Shown here: one piece after another, positions 23,009 to 35,430 of the stretch
Position numbering within the stretch: the first letter of the stretch is position 1
How the letters are laid out: each line of letters begins with the position of its first letter
DNA from: Podospora bellae-mahoneyi
Taxonomy: Eukaryota > Ascomycota > Sordariomycetes > Sordariales > Podosporaceae
Assembly: GCF_035222275.1 (NCBI RefSeq)
Contig: NC_085885.1
Span: 372,001-436,000 of the forward strand
Direction of reading: 5' to 3'
Length of the DNA: 64,000 nt
Position numbers and translations under genes: made by a program
The notes under the pieces: generated by a model
Database searches by the model: none
Told to the model about the DNA's origin: nothing
The model's input: the letters and a program-made list of their open reading frames with translations, nothing else

Positions 23009-24162
23009 ACGTCACACAAAATATGACGGGTTGGTGCAACAGAAGGCGTTATTTAGGATTATCGGTTTTCTCAATGGTTAAAACGATGACTGCCTGGAAT
23101 GGGTTGAGGTTGTGTACTAATTGGAGAGTGTTTATTGGCGTTGTTGGCAGACCTCTGCGCTACAAAATATGATGATAACCATCCTTAGAAGAGAATATGC
23201 TACAGGTGTGAGATATGCAACCCAACCTGGAATGAAGATGTCACCACACGACCCCTGAAGCGGCCCAGAAAACATACGAAGAAAAGCTTATTTTCCACGT
23301 CCTGTGGCTCCCCAATTCCTACATATTACCAGGGGTTGGGTCAACAAGCCTCTGGAACACGTATCTACGTATCTACCTACCTTGTCGGCTGCCTTGATGG
23401 TGCATGGATGAGTGCGAGTCTGAGTGTATGGCCAGCAGGCATTTTTCCCGTCCTGGGAATGGAAAAGGGTGGGGGTGTGTAAGCGGGTGGTCTCGATCCT
23501 GCAGCCTCAAAACATAAAAACGTGGGGGTTGTCTTCTGACCTCGTGCATCGGAAAACAGATTACAGCTTGAATCCAGTAATATCCCTCGCCCTCTGACCT
23601 CTCTTATCTCTACAGATGAACGGGGCAAGCCATTGTGGTACGTATGTATATCATGCAGTAATGCCACTGGCTTTTCTCTCACTCCTGAAAGAGAGCACTG
23701 GCACTGTTTCACTCGGCAGCAAACCCATGAGATTGATCGGGATTCTTATACTTCTTTCTCATACTTCATACACAGTCGGGTTAGTTAATACAATTAAAAG
23801 GACATATATACTTTTTGAAGTTGTTCTCTCCTCCAACTCTTCTTTGTATTGGTCGTACCAATGCGCCCTTTTTTGACTTTTTTTGTTGTCCTCTCAATCG
23901 TACGCCGTGATACAGTCCCACCGTCATTTTCCCCATTTAACTCCCCATGCGATGCAAAAAGCAACAAACCAGTACCCCCAAAACAAACGAGAAGCGATAT
24001 CCAACACCAAGAAAAGCTAAATCATATCCGAAACACCAGTCGCTCGCTTGCCCTGAATTTGCCTTTTTCATTCAACAAACCCAAACAACCATGCTAAAGC
24101 CGAGCCCACTCCGCAGAAAAGAAAAAGAGGAATTTGAAAATCCCGATTGAAGGGAGAGGCTT
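23009..24162. other. Intergenic between convergent genes
   Basis: About 1.15 kb between the YSH1 and F-box gene stops. It is AT-richer towards 23750-24130 and contains no convincing gene; most of it is probably two 3' UTRs. Confidence 0.5.
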
Positions 24163-26210
24163 TCAAAGCTTGCGCCCAAACATAAAGCTCCCATACATTC
24201 CGCCAACCTCAGACCTCGCAACTGGGATCTTTCTCATGCCCCAGGAATCAGCTCCCATCTTCCACGACCGACGCCCATCGTCCCTGACAATAGGCTTGCC
24301 AGTCGTCGCGTCATTCAGCGGCTGTCTCACCAGCCATCCTCGGCTGCCACACTCTGACATCTTCCAGCCAGCACGCTCCACCGCCGCGGCCGACTTCTTC
24401 ACCCTCTTGAACACATCTTCGGCAACCTCGATAACTTCCAATGGCTCAGAAAAGTTCTTGAGAATGGCGCAGCCGCTGCTAAAAAGATAGACCAGATCGA
24501 GCTCCTGGCCCCAGAAGTCAGACAGGTCCAAATACTTGAGAGTATGAGGGACCCAGTCCAGCTGCATCTGCACATCATCCTCGGTGTTCTCGTCAGGAAC
24601 GAAAAGGCGGTTAACGTCCGCCAAAGTGAGAGAGCGGCCTATGGCAAGCTCCTCGAGATGCTTGGTCAGCGGCCGGAGAAGCTCAACATGGGAGGGCTCC
24701 ATCTTGCTGCCCTTTAAGCTGAGAGACTTGAGGGTCCTGGGAAGAACAGGAAGCAATTCGTTGAGGCTCTCGGCGTCGAAAAGCTGGTGGCTTCTGGCAT
24801 CGGTGGCCAAGCTCAAGAACTCGAGCTCCTTGGCGGCAGGGTGGTTGGTCAGGAAGTCAATGACGCCCCTGGCACTCAAAAGCGTGCACTTGGCCAGATT
24901 GAGGTGTGTAATGCGGGCAGTCACCGGGATCGCAGCAAGGGCAGCGTCTGTTATACGCGTACCCGCAACATCGAGGTGCGTAAGGTGGTTTAGCCTTGGG
25001 AGAATGGTCTCGAGCACGACCGAGGGCAGGGTGAGGCACTTGTGCAGTGAGAGACGACGGATCGAAAGCACAGGGGGCCAGTCGGGCGACACTATCGATG
25101 TGAAAGCCTCCTTGAACTTGGTCGACGTGCAACCGCAGAAATCCACCGCCTGCAGCCTTGGCAAGCCAAGGAAGAGCTTCCGCAATACATCGGCGTTCAA
25201 ATCATCGTCGAGGTATTCCTGCGCAAGAAACTCTTGCAGGTTGGGGGTGAGGTCGAGGCATCGGAGGAGGGTTTCTGAGGTAAGGTTGCGCGCTTGTGAG
25301 CGTTCGGCCGCTGTGGAGAAGAGCTGCGCAGGGTTGAAGTGGCAAAAATCAAGCCGCCGCACAATTGTGCCCAGGGTGGAGTGCTCCGAAATGTGGGCGA
25401 GGAACTTTTGGAAAATTCGCGAGTGGGGAATCGTGATCTTGCTGTAGAGAGTGGTTAAGGTCGCGATGTGAAGCGTCCGCGAGGTCAGCAACAACGACAT
25501 GAGATCGACATTGCGCCTCGAGACCCCATTGGGGGGGACATCAAGGGCAAGAAGGTTGATGATGGAGGCTGGATCATGTCAGCATGGCTATTTTGGATAG
25601 GCAGTAGTGGGGGGGGGGACAACGTACTCAAAATCTCAGTCGGGAGTCTCTCGAGAGGAGCATCGCCGGGTCTGTTGGCACCCCCACGCTTGGTGGGCTT
25701 GGGCGTGTCCTTGAAGACCTGATGAAGGATTTGGAGGTCTCCGAAGCTCTTACTGGCAAGTTTTCCCTTGACCTGAATCTCCTTCCAGCCTCTGAAGGAA
25801 TCGGCAGGAGTCCAATATCCAAGGAGCCGGCTGTTGGGGTTCGTGACGGGCGGCAGGAACTTGGTGGGGGTTTGAGTGTGAGGTTGAGTGTGAGTGTGGG
25901 TGTGAGTCTGAGTTTGGATCATCTTCAGTTCCTGAGACTCGGTGCTAGAAGTCGATCCTGTCGGGCTGGGAGGAGAGAGCAAGTCGTCGATGGCCTCAGG
26001 GTCGAGATAGGATGAAATCTTTGTTTTGGAAAAGCACTGGGGTAAGGTGCTTTCGTTTTCCCGGATGGACGAGAAAGAAGAGCGGGATGCCCGGTCCGGG
26101 GTGGCAGGCCGATCCCGGGTCATGGTTAAGTAGTCCGGGGAGCAGTCCCTCGAAGGTGTTCCCAGGGGGGAGACGTGCAAATGGGCTGGTCTCGGCTTGG
26201 AGACCGCCAT
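24163..26210 (-). CDS. F-box / leucine-rich repeat protein
   Basis: Two exons (26210-25628 and 25568-24163; donor GTACGT, acceptor GATCCAG) give 662 residues from the first in-frame ATG. Residues 1-190 are Ser/Pro-rich with a Thr-His/Thr-Gln tract encoded by a TG-type microsatellite. Splicing creates a recognisable F-box start, LERLPTEILTSIINLLALDV. RNI-like leucine-rich repeats follow (RLDFCH, LQAVDFCGCTSTKF, LTHLDVAGTRITDAAL, LKSLSLKGSKM). This resembles fungal F-box/LRR substrate receptors of SCF ubiquitin ligases; the substrate cannot be told. The frame remains open upstream of the chosen ATG to about 26450 (with Cys pairs CQRC and CRRC) but has no ATG there. A further 5' exon is possible. 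Confidence 0.8.
25868..25913. repeat. TG-rich microsatellite inside the F-box gene
   Basis: Imperfect repeats of GTGTGA/GTGTGG units lie in frame in exon 1 and encode a Thr/His/Gln tract (TQTHTHTHTQPHTQT) on the minus strand. Its length is likely to vary between strains. Confidence 0.7.
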
Positions 26211-29200
26211 GGGGAAAGACAGCGGCGACAGGGTGAGGGATGTGTTGGGACGGGCTTGGCTGGGGTCCGGGGAGAAATTGCAGCGCCGGCAGGTCAGGTG
26301 TGCGATGCAAGAAAGAGATGGCGACAGGGCCGTTCCAGAGAGATTGATTCGATCCGATGGATGGTCAGAGCAACAGGGCAGGGTGTTCAGGCACCGTTGA
26401 CAGCTGCTTGATCTGTTGAGGGCGGGCCGTGGTCTCACAAGACTGTCCAAAAGGAACGAGGGGGCTTTCTATTAGTCAAGGCAATGGCTTCTTAGGTAAG
26501 AGGAAGTCTGCGATGGATGCAGTGATGCGGGGAAGGTTGCGAGCTTGGTGTGGTTTTTTTTTTCAGATTCGGGATCCGCAATTCGTGGTCAGCCCTGCTA
26601 TTTCTGACTATAAAATGCTGTCTGTCTCTCTGCACTCAGTGAATGATGCAGGGAGGGCGAGAAAGGTCGGAATGGAAAAGACGTGCGTCTGTCGAGGTTC
26701 CGACAGTGCGGTTCTGTCCTTAGCCTCGTGTTATTTTGTTGCAGGTAAGCAAAGCAGGTTCGCCCCAATTTCTGACTGAACAGATCAGGCACGAGCGGTG
26801 TAGCTTGTTTTCGATGAGTCGAGTCTGCGACCAAGATCACTCGATGACGACGGTTGATGAAACGGAGAGTTTGATGGAGCAGCAAAGCTCAGCGGAGGGA
26901 TGGGGCCTGCAGTTCGAGGGCAGTTGCACAACGGCAAAGTCAACAATTGGATATAATGTGTAATGTTGCAAGGTATGAGTAGGAGGTGTAGTATCAGTTA
27001 CGGCAGATGCAAGACAGTTGCGCACAAGCACATGGCGGATTTGAATTAAATAGGGGACGTTAAGGCGGGAACCGATGCAGGCCGAGAAAACAAGCTCGGA
27101 GCGCGGCTCCAACACTCTGGAAAAGTCTTTATTACTCATGGAAACTAGCGAGAATGGCCAGAGCCTTTGTCACCTGGACATCGCATCGGCCATCGGCGCT
27201 CCGTCTGGGCGGTTGCCGCATTTTTTATGTACACTTCACCTCGCACCGCGAACTCGGCGACAGGACCCTGCTGTCAATCAAGACTTCGCCCCGCTGTCTG
27301 CAGCAGACATGTGGAAGCTGGAAGCTGCTGCTAGAATCGGGCAGCCTACACTGGTGTTCATCTTTCTTTTCTTGTCTGTCGTCAGTTTGCGAACGGCTAG
27401 TGACCAGTAACCAAGATTTATGCATATTGTCCCCTGGCGAGCCAACCAAACACCCCAGAGCTGCTGTACAAACGGTACAAATGATATAAATTCCAACCGC
27501 AACCCTCCCTCTCCAAAACAAAGAAACACCAAGCAAGGCGCGAGACGGCCAGCAGTTGACGAAAATTGCGCCAAGCCGTGCCTCATAACAGCCCGAACCG
27601 CTGATTCTCTGCTCACACGAATGCCCGAGTTTCTCTGACATGGCATAACATCATCGGCGAGCCTTGAGAAGGTGGTGGTCGAGAGGTGGCCAACCGGCGC
27701 AGCCAGCGGTTGACAGAGCTTGCCGGTACGTAATGGTTTGAACTTCTCCACCAAACCCTTCCAACACTGCAGGAATTTTTCCTGCTTGCCCAAAGAGCAC
27801 TGGTTGCACTGGTCCTCGCTTTGCAACCTTCCCCTCTGCTCCCGTGGTGTTTTATTCGGCCGATTATTAGAGCAGTTCCTCTTGTTATGGCATCAATCTC
27901 CATGTTGGTCTTTGTACAGTCGGCTGATCTGGCGTGACGTTGCCTTGTGCAAAACCGTGGCCTCCCATAGGTTGAAAATGCAATTTCTTACCTAATCATT
28001 GGTCGGTGACGTGGGGCATTGCCCCTCCCTCACCTCACCCACAAACACCATAGCACAACCACACAACCTCAAGGTGCTCGAGATATCCGGGCCCGGCGAA
28101 GGTTAACAATCAGACATGCCAGGCGTGCCAGATCAGACGCCGAATCAGCGCCGAGAGACAGCTCAAAAGTCAAACGCTTCCTTCGCCTGCTGATCACATC
28201 AGATCCTATGACTGCATCGGTCAATGGCTCTGCTGCTTTTTTTGCCCTTTGCCGCCCTCGAGCTCCAGCTAGCCTGCCGTCCCGGTTCCTGGGTGCTTTG
28301 TTGGAACCAATCTATCAACCAAAACCCATAGCGTCTCATGACTGTCAGCACCATCGCCAGCACAGCACTTTGCAGGGCCAAGACACATCTGGCCAGCCCA
28401 ACCTGCCAAGGAGCCAAGTTATGTCCAACTCGCCTGAAAGGAGGCTCGTTTTGTTCACGTGGTGCTTGATCTGCTGTCCTGTCGCGGCAGGTCGTCTGCC
28501 CAACGATCCCCGGGGCCGGAGCCGCGTGCAGCCGTTTCTGCGCTAGCGATGCTGATTCCAGGTTGTTGTTGTAAGAGAATTTTTCTTTCCGTTCAATCAA
28601 CCCTTGTTGTTGTCCCTGGACATCTTGCTGCTCGATGTACCTTAGCTTCTCTTTTACCCCACAGATTTGTTTGACCTATCTGCAGATAGAACGTACCTCT
28701 CGGGCATCGGATCCGGATCTCTTGCCCGGGGCGGTAGGTGACACTTCAACAACGTGGGTGGCACAGGGCTCGGCCTCGAAACGTTGTCATTCCAGCGCGG
28801 CTGGCGACATGAAGGGCATGCGTTTCAACCCGAGATCACGCATGCTGTGTCACATACTAAACAACCGTCGGAAAGGGCATCTCCTCGGAGGCTGACGATA
28901 GAGATGTGATGCTGAGAGCCGCCAGTTCTATGCCCATTAAAGTGACCCGCCCGGTTCACGTTCCAGCCCGCCGCACCCGCTTCCCCAGCTTTTTCGGCCC
29001 CTGAATGGGCCCTGACCTCCACTAGCGCCCTCATGGGGGGAGACGTCGTATCAGACGGCCTCACCTGATCTCTGTCATTATCCACCAGATTCCACACATA
29101 ATATCGACTGTAGGGATTGTCTGCGCCTGTTTTGGTAGTGAGAACCTCTCCGGCAGTGCGAATGCGAGGGCCAGACCGCCAATCTCAACTGAAGAAAATA

Positions 29201-30861
29201 TAGCACGGCAATATCCGACTTGGCCAAACGACATCTCTTCCCAAAGGCCAGCTCCAAATGAGACCAGGCTTTTGATTACCGAGTGTTGCACATCACTACC
29301 ACTGAGATCAGAAAAAAAGGAGAGCATCAGGCTTCGTGTGTGGACTGTGTTTTACTCGTCAAGATTACCTATCGGAATGTTCTCGCCGAGGCAGGTCGTA
29401 TACGCGGTGGGATCACAGTTGGAAACATTGGGTGAAAGCATCCCTCTCGTTTTCGAGGATCAACCAATACACCCTCTACGGTACCTACATGTCTTGATGT
29501 GTCCATACAGCATGCATATCCGTGCAAACCACATGGGCCTCAAACTACCGACAAATTAGAGCCGCGTTTTCAAGCCCTCTTTTCCATACATCTGACGTCA
29601 TCGCCAGATAAGTATCTTATCTGTGTAACCTTCACCAAATCAACCAGCATCACCATGAAGAGGGGGCATTTGACTTGGCCTTCCACGCGGCTGAGAGAAC
29701 TGCAGCCGATATATTAACTCGCATAGCTCTGGTCTTATGCATGTTTATTGGAGCGCACGATATGTCTTATCAATGGGTGGAGGATAACCCTATTGATTCA
29801 CTAATTCGCTATCAGCCGTGTGCTACTGCCTGATGGCAGAGGCGCTCCTGGTGAACATGATTCGGCTGATATCGGTAAACAAGAGTATTCTAACACTGAA
29901 TATGCGATGCCGGGTGATGTTTCATAGGATGAGACTCAATTCCACAGACCCCATTGAACACTGAGTCCTCAACAGCGAGCCCTATCACCGCTCTCGGGGA
30001 CCAGAATGTCAACGCACCAGACGAAACAGCAGCCTACTTTATTCCGAATAAACAATCAGGCAACAAACCTGTCATCCTACCGGTACATCCGGATCATCTT
30101 GGTGGGAGCGGACTATTCCCACCTAGCCCTGCCCTAAACGACTTTGTACTTTCAGTTTCTGCCATAATATTGATTATAGTGTGAATTATGAAGTTCTGGT
30201 AACTCGGACAAATAATAACTTGTGAGAGCCATGATAGTAGATCGTGATCCCAGCTTGGAGATGGCAACGGGGTAGGTCGCACTGAAGAGATCGTAATTAT
30301 CACAGCTCGGGCATTGAGACATGGACATCATCAGTAGCCAGGTCGGAAACTCGCGTGGTTGGAGGTATACGGCCTGGTTCCTCCTCACAATGTAACTTGA
30401 TTCATGGTTTGTTTAATATCCGGTTCGTAACCAAGCATGTTTCTGGTGTACGGCTTCACTTTAAACATTGGTCCTTTACTGTAGGTAGCGAATCTTAGCA
30501 AAGTATGTAGACACATGCTGAGCAAAAGATTAGTTTCCTGTATAAATCCCGAGACAAAGACACGAAAGATGGTTATGTTCACAGGAACTTCGATGCATTC
30601 GATCCTCATGCTCTATAACCCCATCTTCCAAAATAATATAGGAAGTGAGTCAACTCCTCAAACGCCGCTCGCGATTAGGTTCGCTTATATATCCGTCGTA
30701 GAAAGAAAAGAAACCACAAGTTATCCTACCAACCCACCCCTGTCCCACTTGGACATTCCCACTTGTTCTTTTCGCCATGCCAAATTACCATATCATACAA
30801 TGCATTTGCCGCCGCACTATATCTACCGCCGTCTTAAGTTTCAGGTGTATCAGCTAAAAGA
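26211..30861. other. Gene-poor region of about 4.65 kb
   Basis: This is the longest stretch without a supportable gene. It is upstream of the F-box gene and downstream of the Pho23-like gene. Open frames of up to about 180 codons occur on both strands between 27000 and 28600, but they overlap each other and show no domain, repeated motif or convincing splice structure. Composition shifts from GC-rich (26200-29000) to AT-rich (29500-30850). I see no tRNA, 5S rRNA or transposon end. A long promoter or non-coding transcript is possible. Confidence 0.45.
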
Positions 30862-33259
30862 TTATCTCTTCTTCAACCGCTCCTTGCATTCGTCGCAATA
30901 CCATTTTGCTGTTCGTCCAAGTTAGCTTTGATTCAACCCTGTCCAGAAATTGCAAGTCAAACATACCATTGGCTTTGGGTGCAATTTTCAACCCCACGCA
31001 CTCTAGATGAAACCACTCTCTCGGGCAGCCCACCCCGTCACAGCCCACCATTTCGCCATAACTAACGCCGTTGCACTTGCAGTACCTTGGCTCGTCCCCA
31101 TCTGGTTCGTCCTCATCATCGTCTTCTTGAGTACTCTGCGGAGGTTGCTGATGTTGAGCAGTTCCCCTGCTGCCTTTGATGTTGTCTTCACTTGTGATAC
31201 TGCTGCCGTTGGATGAAGCCTTGGCAGAATTGGGACCGGATGATGCCTGGGCAAGAGCTGCCGCTGCAGCAGAGATGGAAGCACCCTTCTTATGGCTCCG
31301 CTTGGAGGTCGTCGTTGTGCTCGCGGATATGCTGCTCCCGTTGTTCTTGTCCTTATCTGTTGCGCTCGCTGCTTCCGAGGTATTTCTAGATGGTCGGGAG
31401 CGGGACGCCGCCGTCTGCTTTTCTGTTAGGGCTGCAGAGACTATCGAGGTTGCCTCGGCAAAGGTGCCTAGAGACGGGGTGGAAGGCTTGCTTGCGCGCC
31501 CGCTCTTGGTCTTGACAGTACTTATAGGGGTCGGCTGAATGGCGGGCGAAGCTACCACTTCCTTCTCCTTTTCTTTCTTTAGTTCAGGCTTCTCTTCGGA
31601 GGGTGCTACTGTGGCCGCTGCTATTACCGGTGCCTTTGTGATGGCTTCTTTTCTGTTATTGCCGTTGTGCAGGGGTTCCAGTACTGGTGGCGGAATCTCG
31701 GTCTCTGTCCTTAGCGGCTCCAACTTGGGGGTAGGAGCAGGTATGGGTGTCTCCTTCTGTACTTTTGTTTCCATGTCTATTTTGGGTCCTTCGCCAAACT
31801 GGCTGAGATTTGGCGTATCCCGAGCATTTCCATTTGGCTTGGACGCTACCGAAGCAGCTCTTTGCCTCACAACTTCGGGATTTAGTTGTGTAGAGTTCTG
31901 ACGGGCACGAGAAGACGCTGGCCTGGGAGGAACAATGGCTGTCGGGATCGGTGAGGCTCGGCTGCCTTTCATTGTATCAGGGAATGCTGCGATGACAGGC
32001 GACGAGGCCATGGACGGGGACATAGCGGCAGCATTATTCGTTCTGCTACAATCAAGGGTCAGCTAGGAAACAAGAGACACGGATCGGAGGTCGAATGGGC
32101 GAGCGCACCTTTTCTTTGCCTGCCCACTCGATGTTGGGAGCGCCTTGCGCTTCTTAGGACCGCTTTCAGGCACGGGAGTCTCTCGGGGGCTGGTCGTCTT
32201 TGGCTTCACGGTGCTATTACCAAACACCGAGCTCATGGCGCGCTCCATAGGAGCTCCCCCGTTTGCCTTAGCAGTCTCAACTTTGCGTCTTTTGGCCGGA
32301 GCAGAGCCAGCCGGCGCGCCCGTGGTGATACCGAGGCCGACAGGAGTCGCCGCCTCCGCAGGCGCTTTGCGAGATTTGGGCCCCTGTGTCTTCTTGGCTG
32401 GCTCACTCGTCTTGTCCGCATCGCCTTCACCTGCTTGTCCCTTCGCGTTCTTCTTGGCGGCGACTGCTTGTTTTCGGTCGTTGCTCCGAGCCGCCGCCTC
32501 CTCAGCGTTCACATGTTGGGCAGCAGCTGACAGAGCAGCAGCCCCTTCCCGGCGTGATCGCTCAGCCTTGTCATTGGACTTGGCCTGCTGTTGTGCTTTT
32601 CGAACATCGTCGTAGGCCCAATGGTTAGCGCTGCCCCATTTGGCCTCCTCGCTGAATTCGCTCTCGAGATTTGGCCACACGGATTCAATTCGTTTCATTT
32701 GCTTTTCGAGGGCATCATTGGCAGTCAAAAGAACGTGGTTTTTCTCCTCCAAAGCCACCATCATCTCTTGAACCTTGAGGTTTGTTTCTTTGAATATCCG
32801 ACGGCGCGCCTCGCTCGCGGGATTGAGAGGGCTAGTGGCAGAAGGTATCGTGGAGGCGGACGCATAGGGTGGCACTCCGCTGCTGCTGTTCTGAGCGCTC
32901 ATGGGCGCCGACGTGGGAATGTGATTATTGTGCGCATCATTGGAGGACGGGAATGGGTCGACCGGAGGCGGGGTGTCGAGAGCACGGCGGATGTTATCGA
33001 AGAGCTTGTCCTCGTTGTTGAAGATTTTGGCGTCGACCTCTTTCAAAAGGGTGAAGTGACGGACTATCTCCTTGGGAAGGGCGCTGATGGCATCGGTAAA
33101 GTGGTTGAGGCCGGGGAAAATGTCGATGGGCTGTGCTGGAGCATTTGCGATGAGCGACGACGAGGAGTTGCCGCGATTGACCATGCGCGTCTGACGGAGG
33201 GGCTGCGCTCTGCGACTACTGCCGCCGTTCTCAGACACAGGAGGTTTGGCCGTCTTCAT
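30862..33259 (-). CDS. PHO23: ING-family PHD-finger protein, Pho23-like
   Basis: Three exons (33259-32109, 32045-30967, 30908-30862) encode 758 residues. The N-terminal ING helix pair reads DIFPGLNHFTDAISALPKE, then VRHFTLLKEVDAKIF, close to the Pho23 start (FPGLN...TLLHEIDAK). A very long Ser/Ala/Lys-rich linker follows. The PHD finger completes only after the last splice: YCKCNGVSYGEMVGCDGVGC, EWFHLECVGL, then KWYCDECKERLKKR and stop. That gives the full C4HC3 set, with the YGEMVGCD pocket that reads H3K4me3. Family knowledge: Pho23 belongs to the Rpd3L deacetylase complex. Yng2 is a less likely assignment, because the protein ends directly after the PHD finger, as Pho23 does. The linker is much longer than in yeast. 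Confidence 0.9.
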
Positions 33260-33737
33260 GGCGCCCGTCGATGGTGTTGCTGCAGATTCCGGGATCGTGG
33301 CAGTGAGTGTTGGGAAAAAAAGATTGGTAGGGCCGCTGAAAGAGAGGTCCAGAGGGAAGCTGGGAGCGGTTAGCGGAGGGACGGTTTCCTGGCCGGGAGC
33401 CCTGGATTTTGGTCACCTTTGGAGAGGTGCATGCGACCGATAAGATAAGAACACCAAAAACCGGGCCGGCCGACACCCTAACCCTTATACTACAACCACA
33501 CTACCACTTTGTCAACACAATCACCACCAACAACAACCAATGCATGTTTGGGTATGTCTTCAGTGCTTAATTAAAACAAAATAAAAAGATAAAAAACACG
33601 ATGCCACTTTCTAAACCAAGCGCATACGCTGAGGTATCTCTATCTACCGAACCCTACGCCCTATTCACCCTTTCCCTCCCTGAACTTAGGATGACCTGCC
33701 GAAAACTGCAAAACAAAAAGCCATAGTAGGAAAACAA
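33260..33737. other. Intergenic between two minus-strand genes
   Basis: The spacer should contain the PHO23 promoter and the RER2 3' UTR. It holds CA-rich and A-rich stretches near 33480-33600 but no gene. Confidence 0.5.
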
Positions 33738-34847
33738 TCAAGCCTGTTTCACCCGCCTAGGCTTCTCGTCACGTTGCTTTTGCTTTTGTCTGTGCTGCCA
33801 TTCTACCAGCACAGGCAGGAAGTGCCAGAGATCAAATTCAGGCCAGAAGCACTTGAGGAAGAAAATATGCGTGTCCTGGTGGCACTGCCAGAGCATGAAG
33901 TCACTCAGTCTCTCCACGCCGCTGGTTCGCACGAATATGTCAAGCGGGGGGCACCCGGCAGTGTAGAGATGCTTATCGATGGTCTCGGGCGTGATTGTCT
34001 CCGCGTTTGGATAGATGGCTACGTTTTCCGAGCCCTCCGACTTTTGCGTAGATGGATCGGAACGAAGGGTGGTAGCCGTCGACACGGCATCATCCTGGTC
34101 GTGGTCGTCCGACTGAGAGGGGGTCTCTTCAATAGACTCCAGAATCTCTGGTTTGTCACCCTGTTTGGACAAGATCTTTTGCGTAATTCTGCTCTGCGAA
34201 AATGGGGTGCTGTGTGGCCGAGGGGTGGTTGAATATTCTTCTACAGTCGTCCTGATGGCTGTTGTCATTTCTTCCCGCGAAGTGTAGGGGAAGCAAATGT
34301 TGAGAACACATCTGTGGCATGTATTAATATTTCAATTTACATGTGTAGGAGGTGACATTGCTTACGTTGTGTTGTGACTGGTAACAGCGACCGCTCTTTC
34401 CACCACTTCGAGAACATCTGGGGGGATCAGATCAAGACGCCCCAATACCTTGACACTAGCACCGTATCTGTCCAACAGCTCCCCATGCTGAATGAGTTGC
34501 TCGAGCTTCACCTTGGCCAGTTGCATCAGGCCGTCGACCTCATACTTGGGCCGGTGGAAGTTTTCCAGACTAAAAGCATAGACGGTGACCACCTTGACAC
34601 CACACTTGTAGCAAATCTCCAGAACCCGGGCCAGAGCCTCGAAGCCGAGGTGATGGCCTTCTACTGTCTCGATCTTGTGACTTCTGGCATATCTTCGGTT
34701 GCCGTCCATTTCGAAAGCGACATGGCCTGGGATAGGTCCTTGGCTCAATGATCCTATCAAAGTGTCTCTAAGGCGGTTGATGGCCCATTCTGCTGGCGGC
34801 GAACTGAGGAACCAGTTACGGATACGGGAGAGGTAGAGGTCAGACAT
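33738..34847 (-). CDS. RER2: cis-prenyltransferase Rer2 (dehydrodolichyl diphosphate synthase)
   Basis: Exons 34847-34366 and 34311-33738 encode 351 residues. The catalytic region I is clear (GHVAFEMDGNRRYARSHK, with the Asp that binds Mg-diphosphate). It is followed by YAFSLENFHRP. The C-terminal signature is FVRTSGVERLSDFMLWQ, where the RTSG element binds isopentenyl diphosphate. Splicing produces HNTTCVLNICFPYTSREE, a conserved strand. Family knowledge: it makes long-chain polyprenyl diphosphate for dolichol at the ER, with Nus1. An acidic insertion of about 70-80 residues separates the SREEM segment from the ETIDKHLYTAGCPPLD segment. The start at 34847 gives MSDLYLSRIRNWF; longer open sequence upstream has no family similarity. 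Confidence 0.94.
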
Positions 34848-35430
34848 GATGCCGAGGTGCGTTGCAGTCCAAAATATGTATTGTGATTGCTGAGTTTTAA
34901 CGATGCGGTATTTGGGGTGAAAAGATGGTAGATTCTCTGAAAAGAGTTGTCGGTCAGTAAGCTGCCATGGTCGCAGTGCCTGTTGCAAGATTGGGGAAGG
35001 GAGTGAGAATGAGTGAGAGTGGCAGGCCACCCAAGGGTTAAAGTATGGTTACGTTGGACCCAGATTCTTGGAAGTTACGAATCCCAAGGCGCGGCATCCT
35101 CTCACAGCTGAAAGTGGGTCCTCGAATGAACACGCTGCAAAACGGCCGACAGGGGCCAGCTTTCAGTATAACCTGCCTGACCTCAATGTGCAACTGCCCG
35201 CAACTTCCACCACCAAACCACCTTCTACGACACCATCCTCCTTGAGGTCTATTCCGGCGACGAATTCACAGCCTGCTTTAAGATCACCCTGGGATACGCG
35301 ACACCTCAGTTGGCTTTAACAGCGACCGCCGGACTGTCTGGCTTGGCCTGACTGTCACCCCACCTACGTCCCAATCCGTCCGCATTCCAAAAAAATGTCC
35401 AGGTGGCGCCTCTAAGAGAGCGAACGCGCA
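34848..35430. promoter_or_regulatory. Divergent promoter, RER2 / DSC2
   Basis: A 583-bp region between two outward-facing start codons, both for ER-membrane functions. No specific regulatory element recognised. Confidence 0.45.

Noticed and set aside
27000-28600. Several overlapping open frames of 100-182 codons on both strands
   Set aside because: They conflict with one another, have no domains or consistent codon bias, and no convincing splice sites link them.
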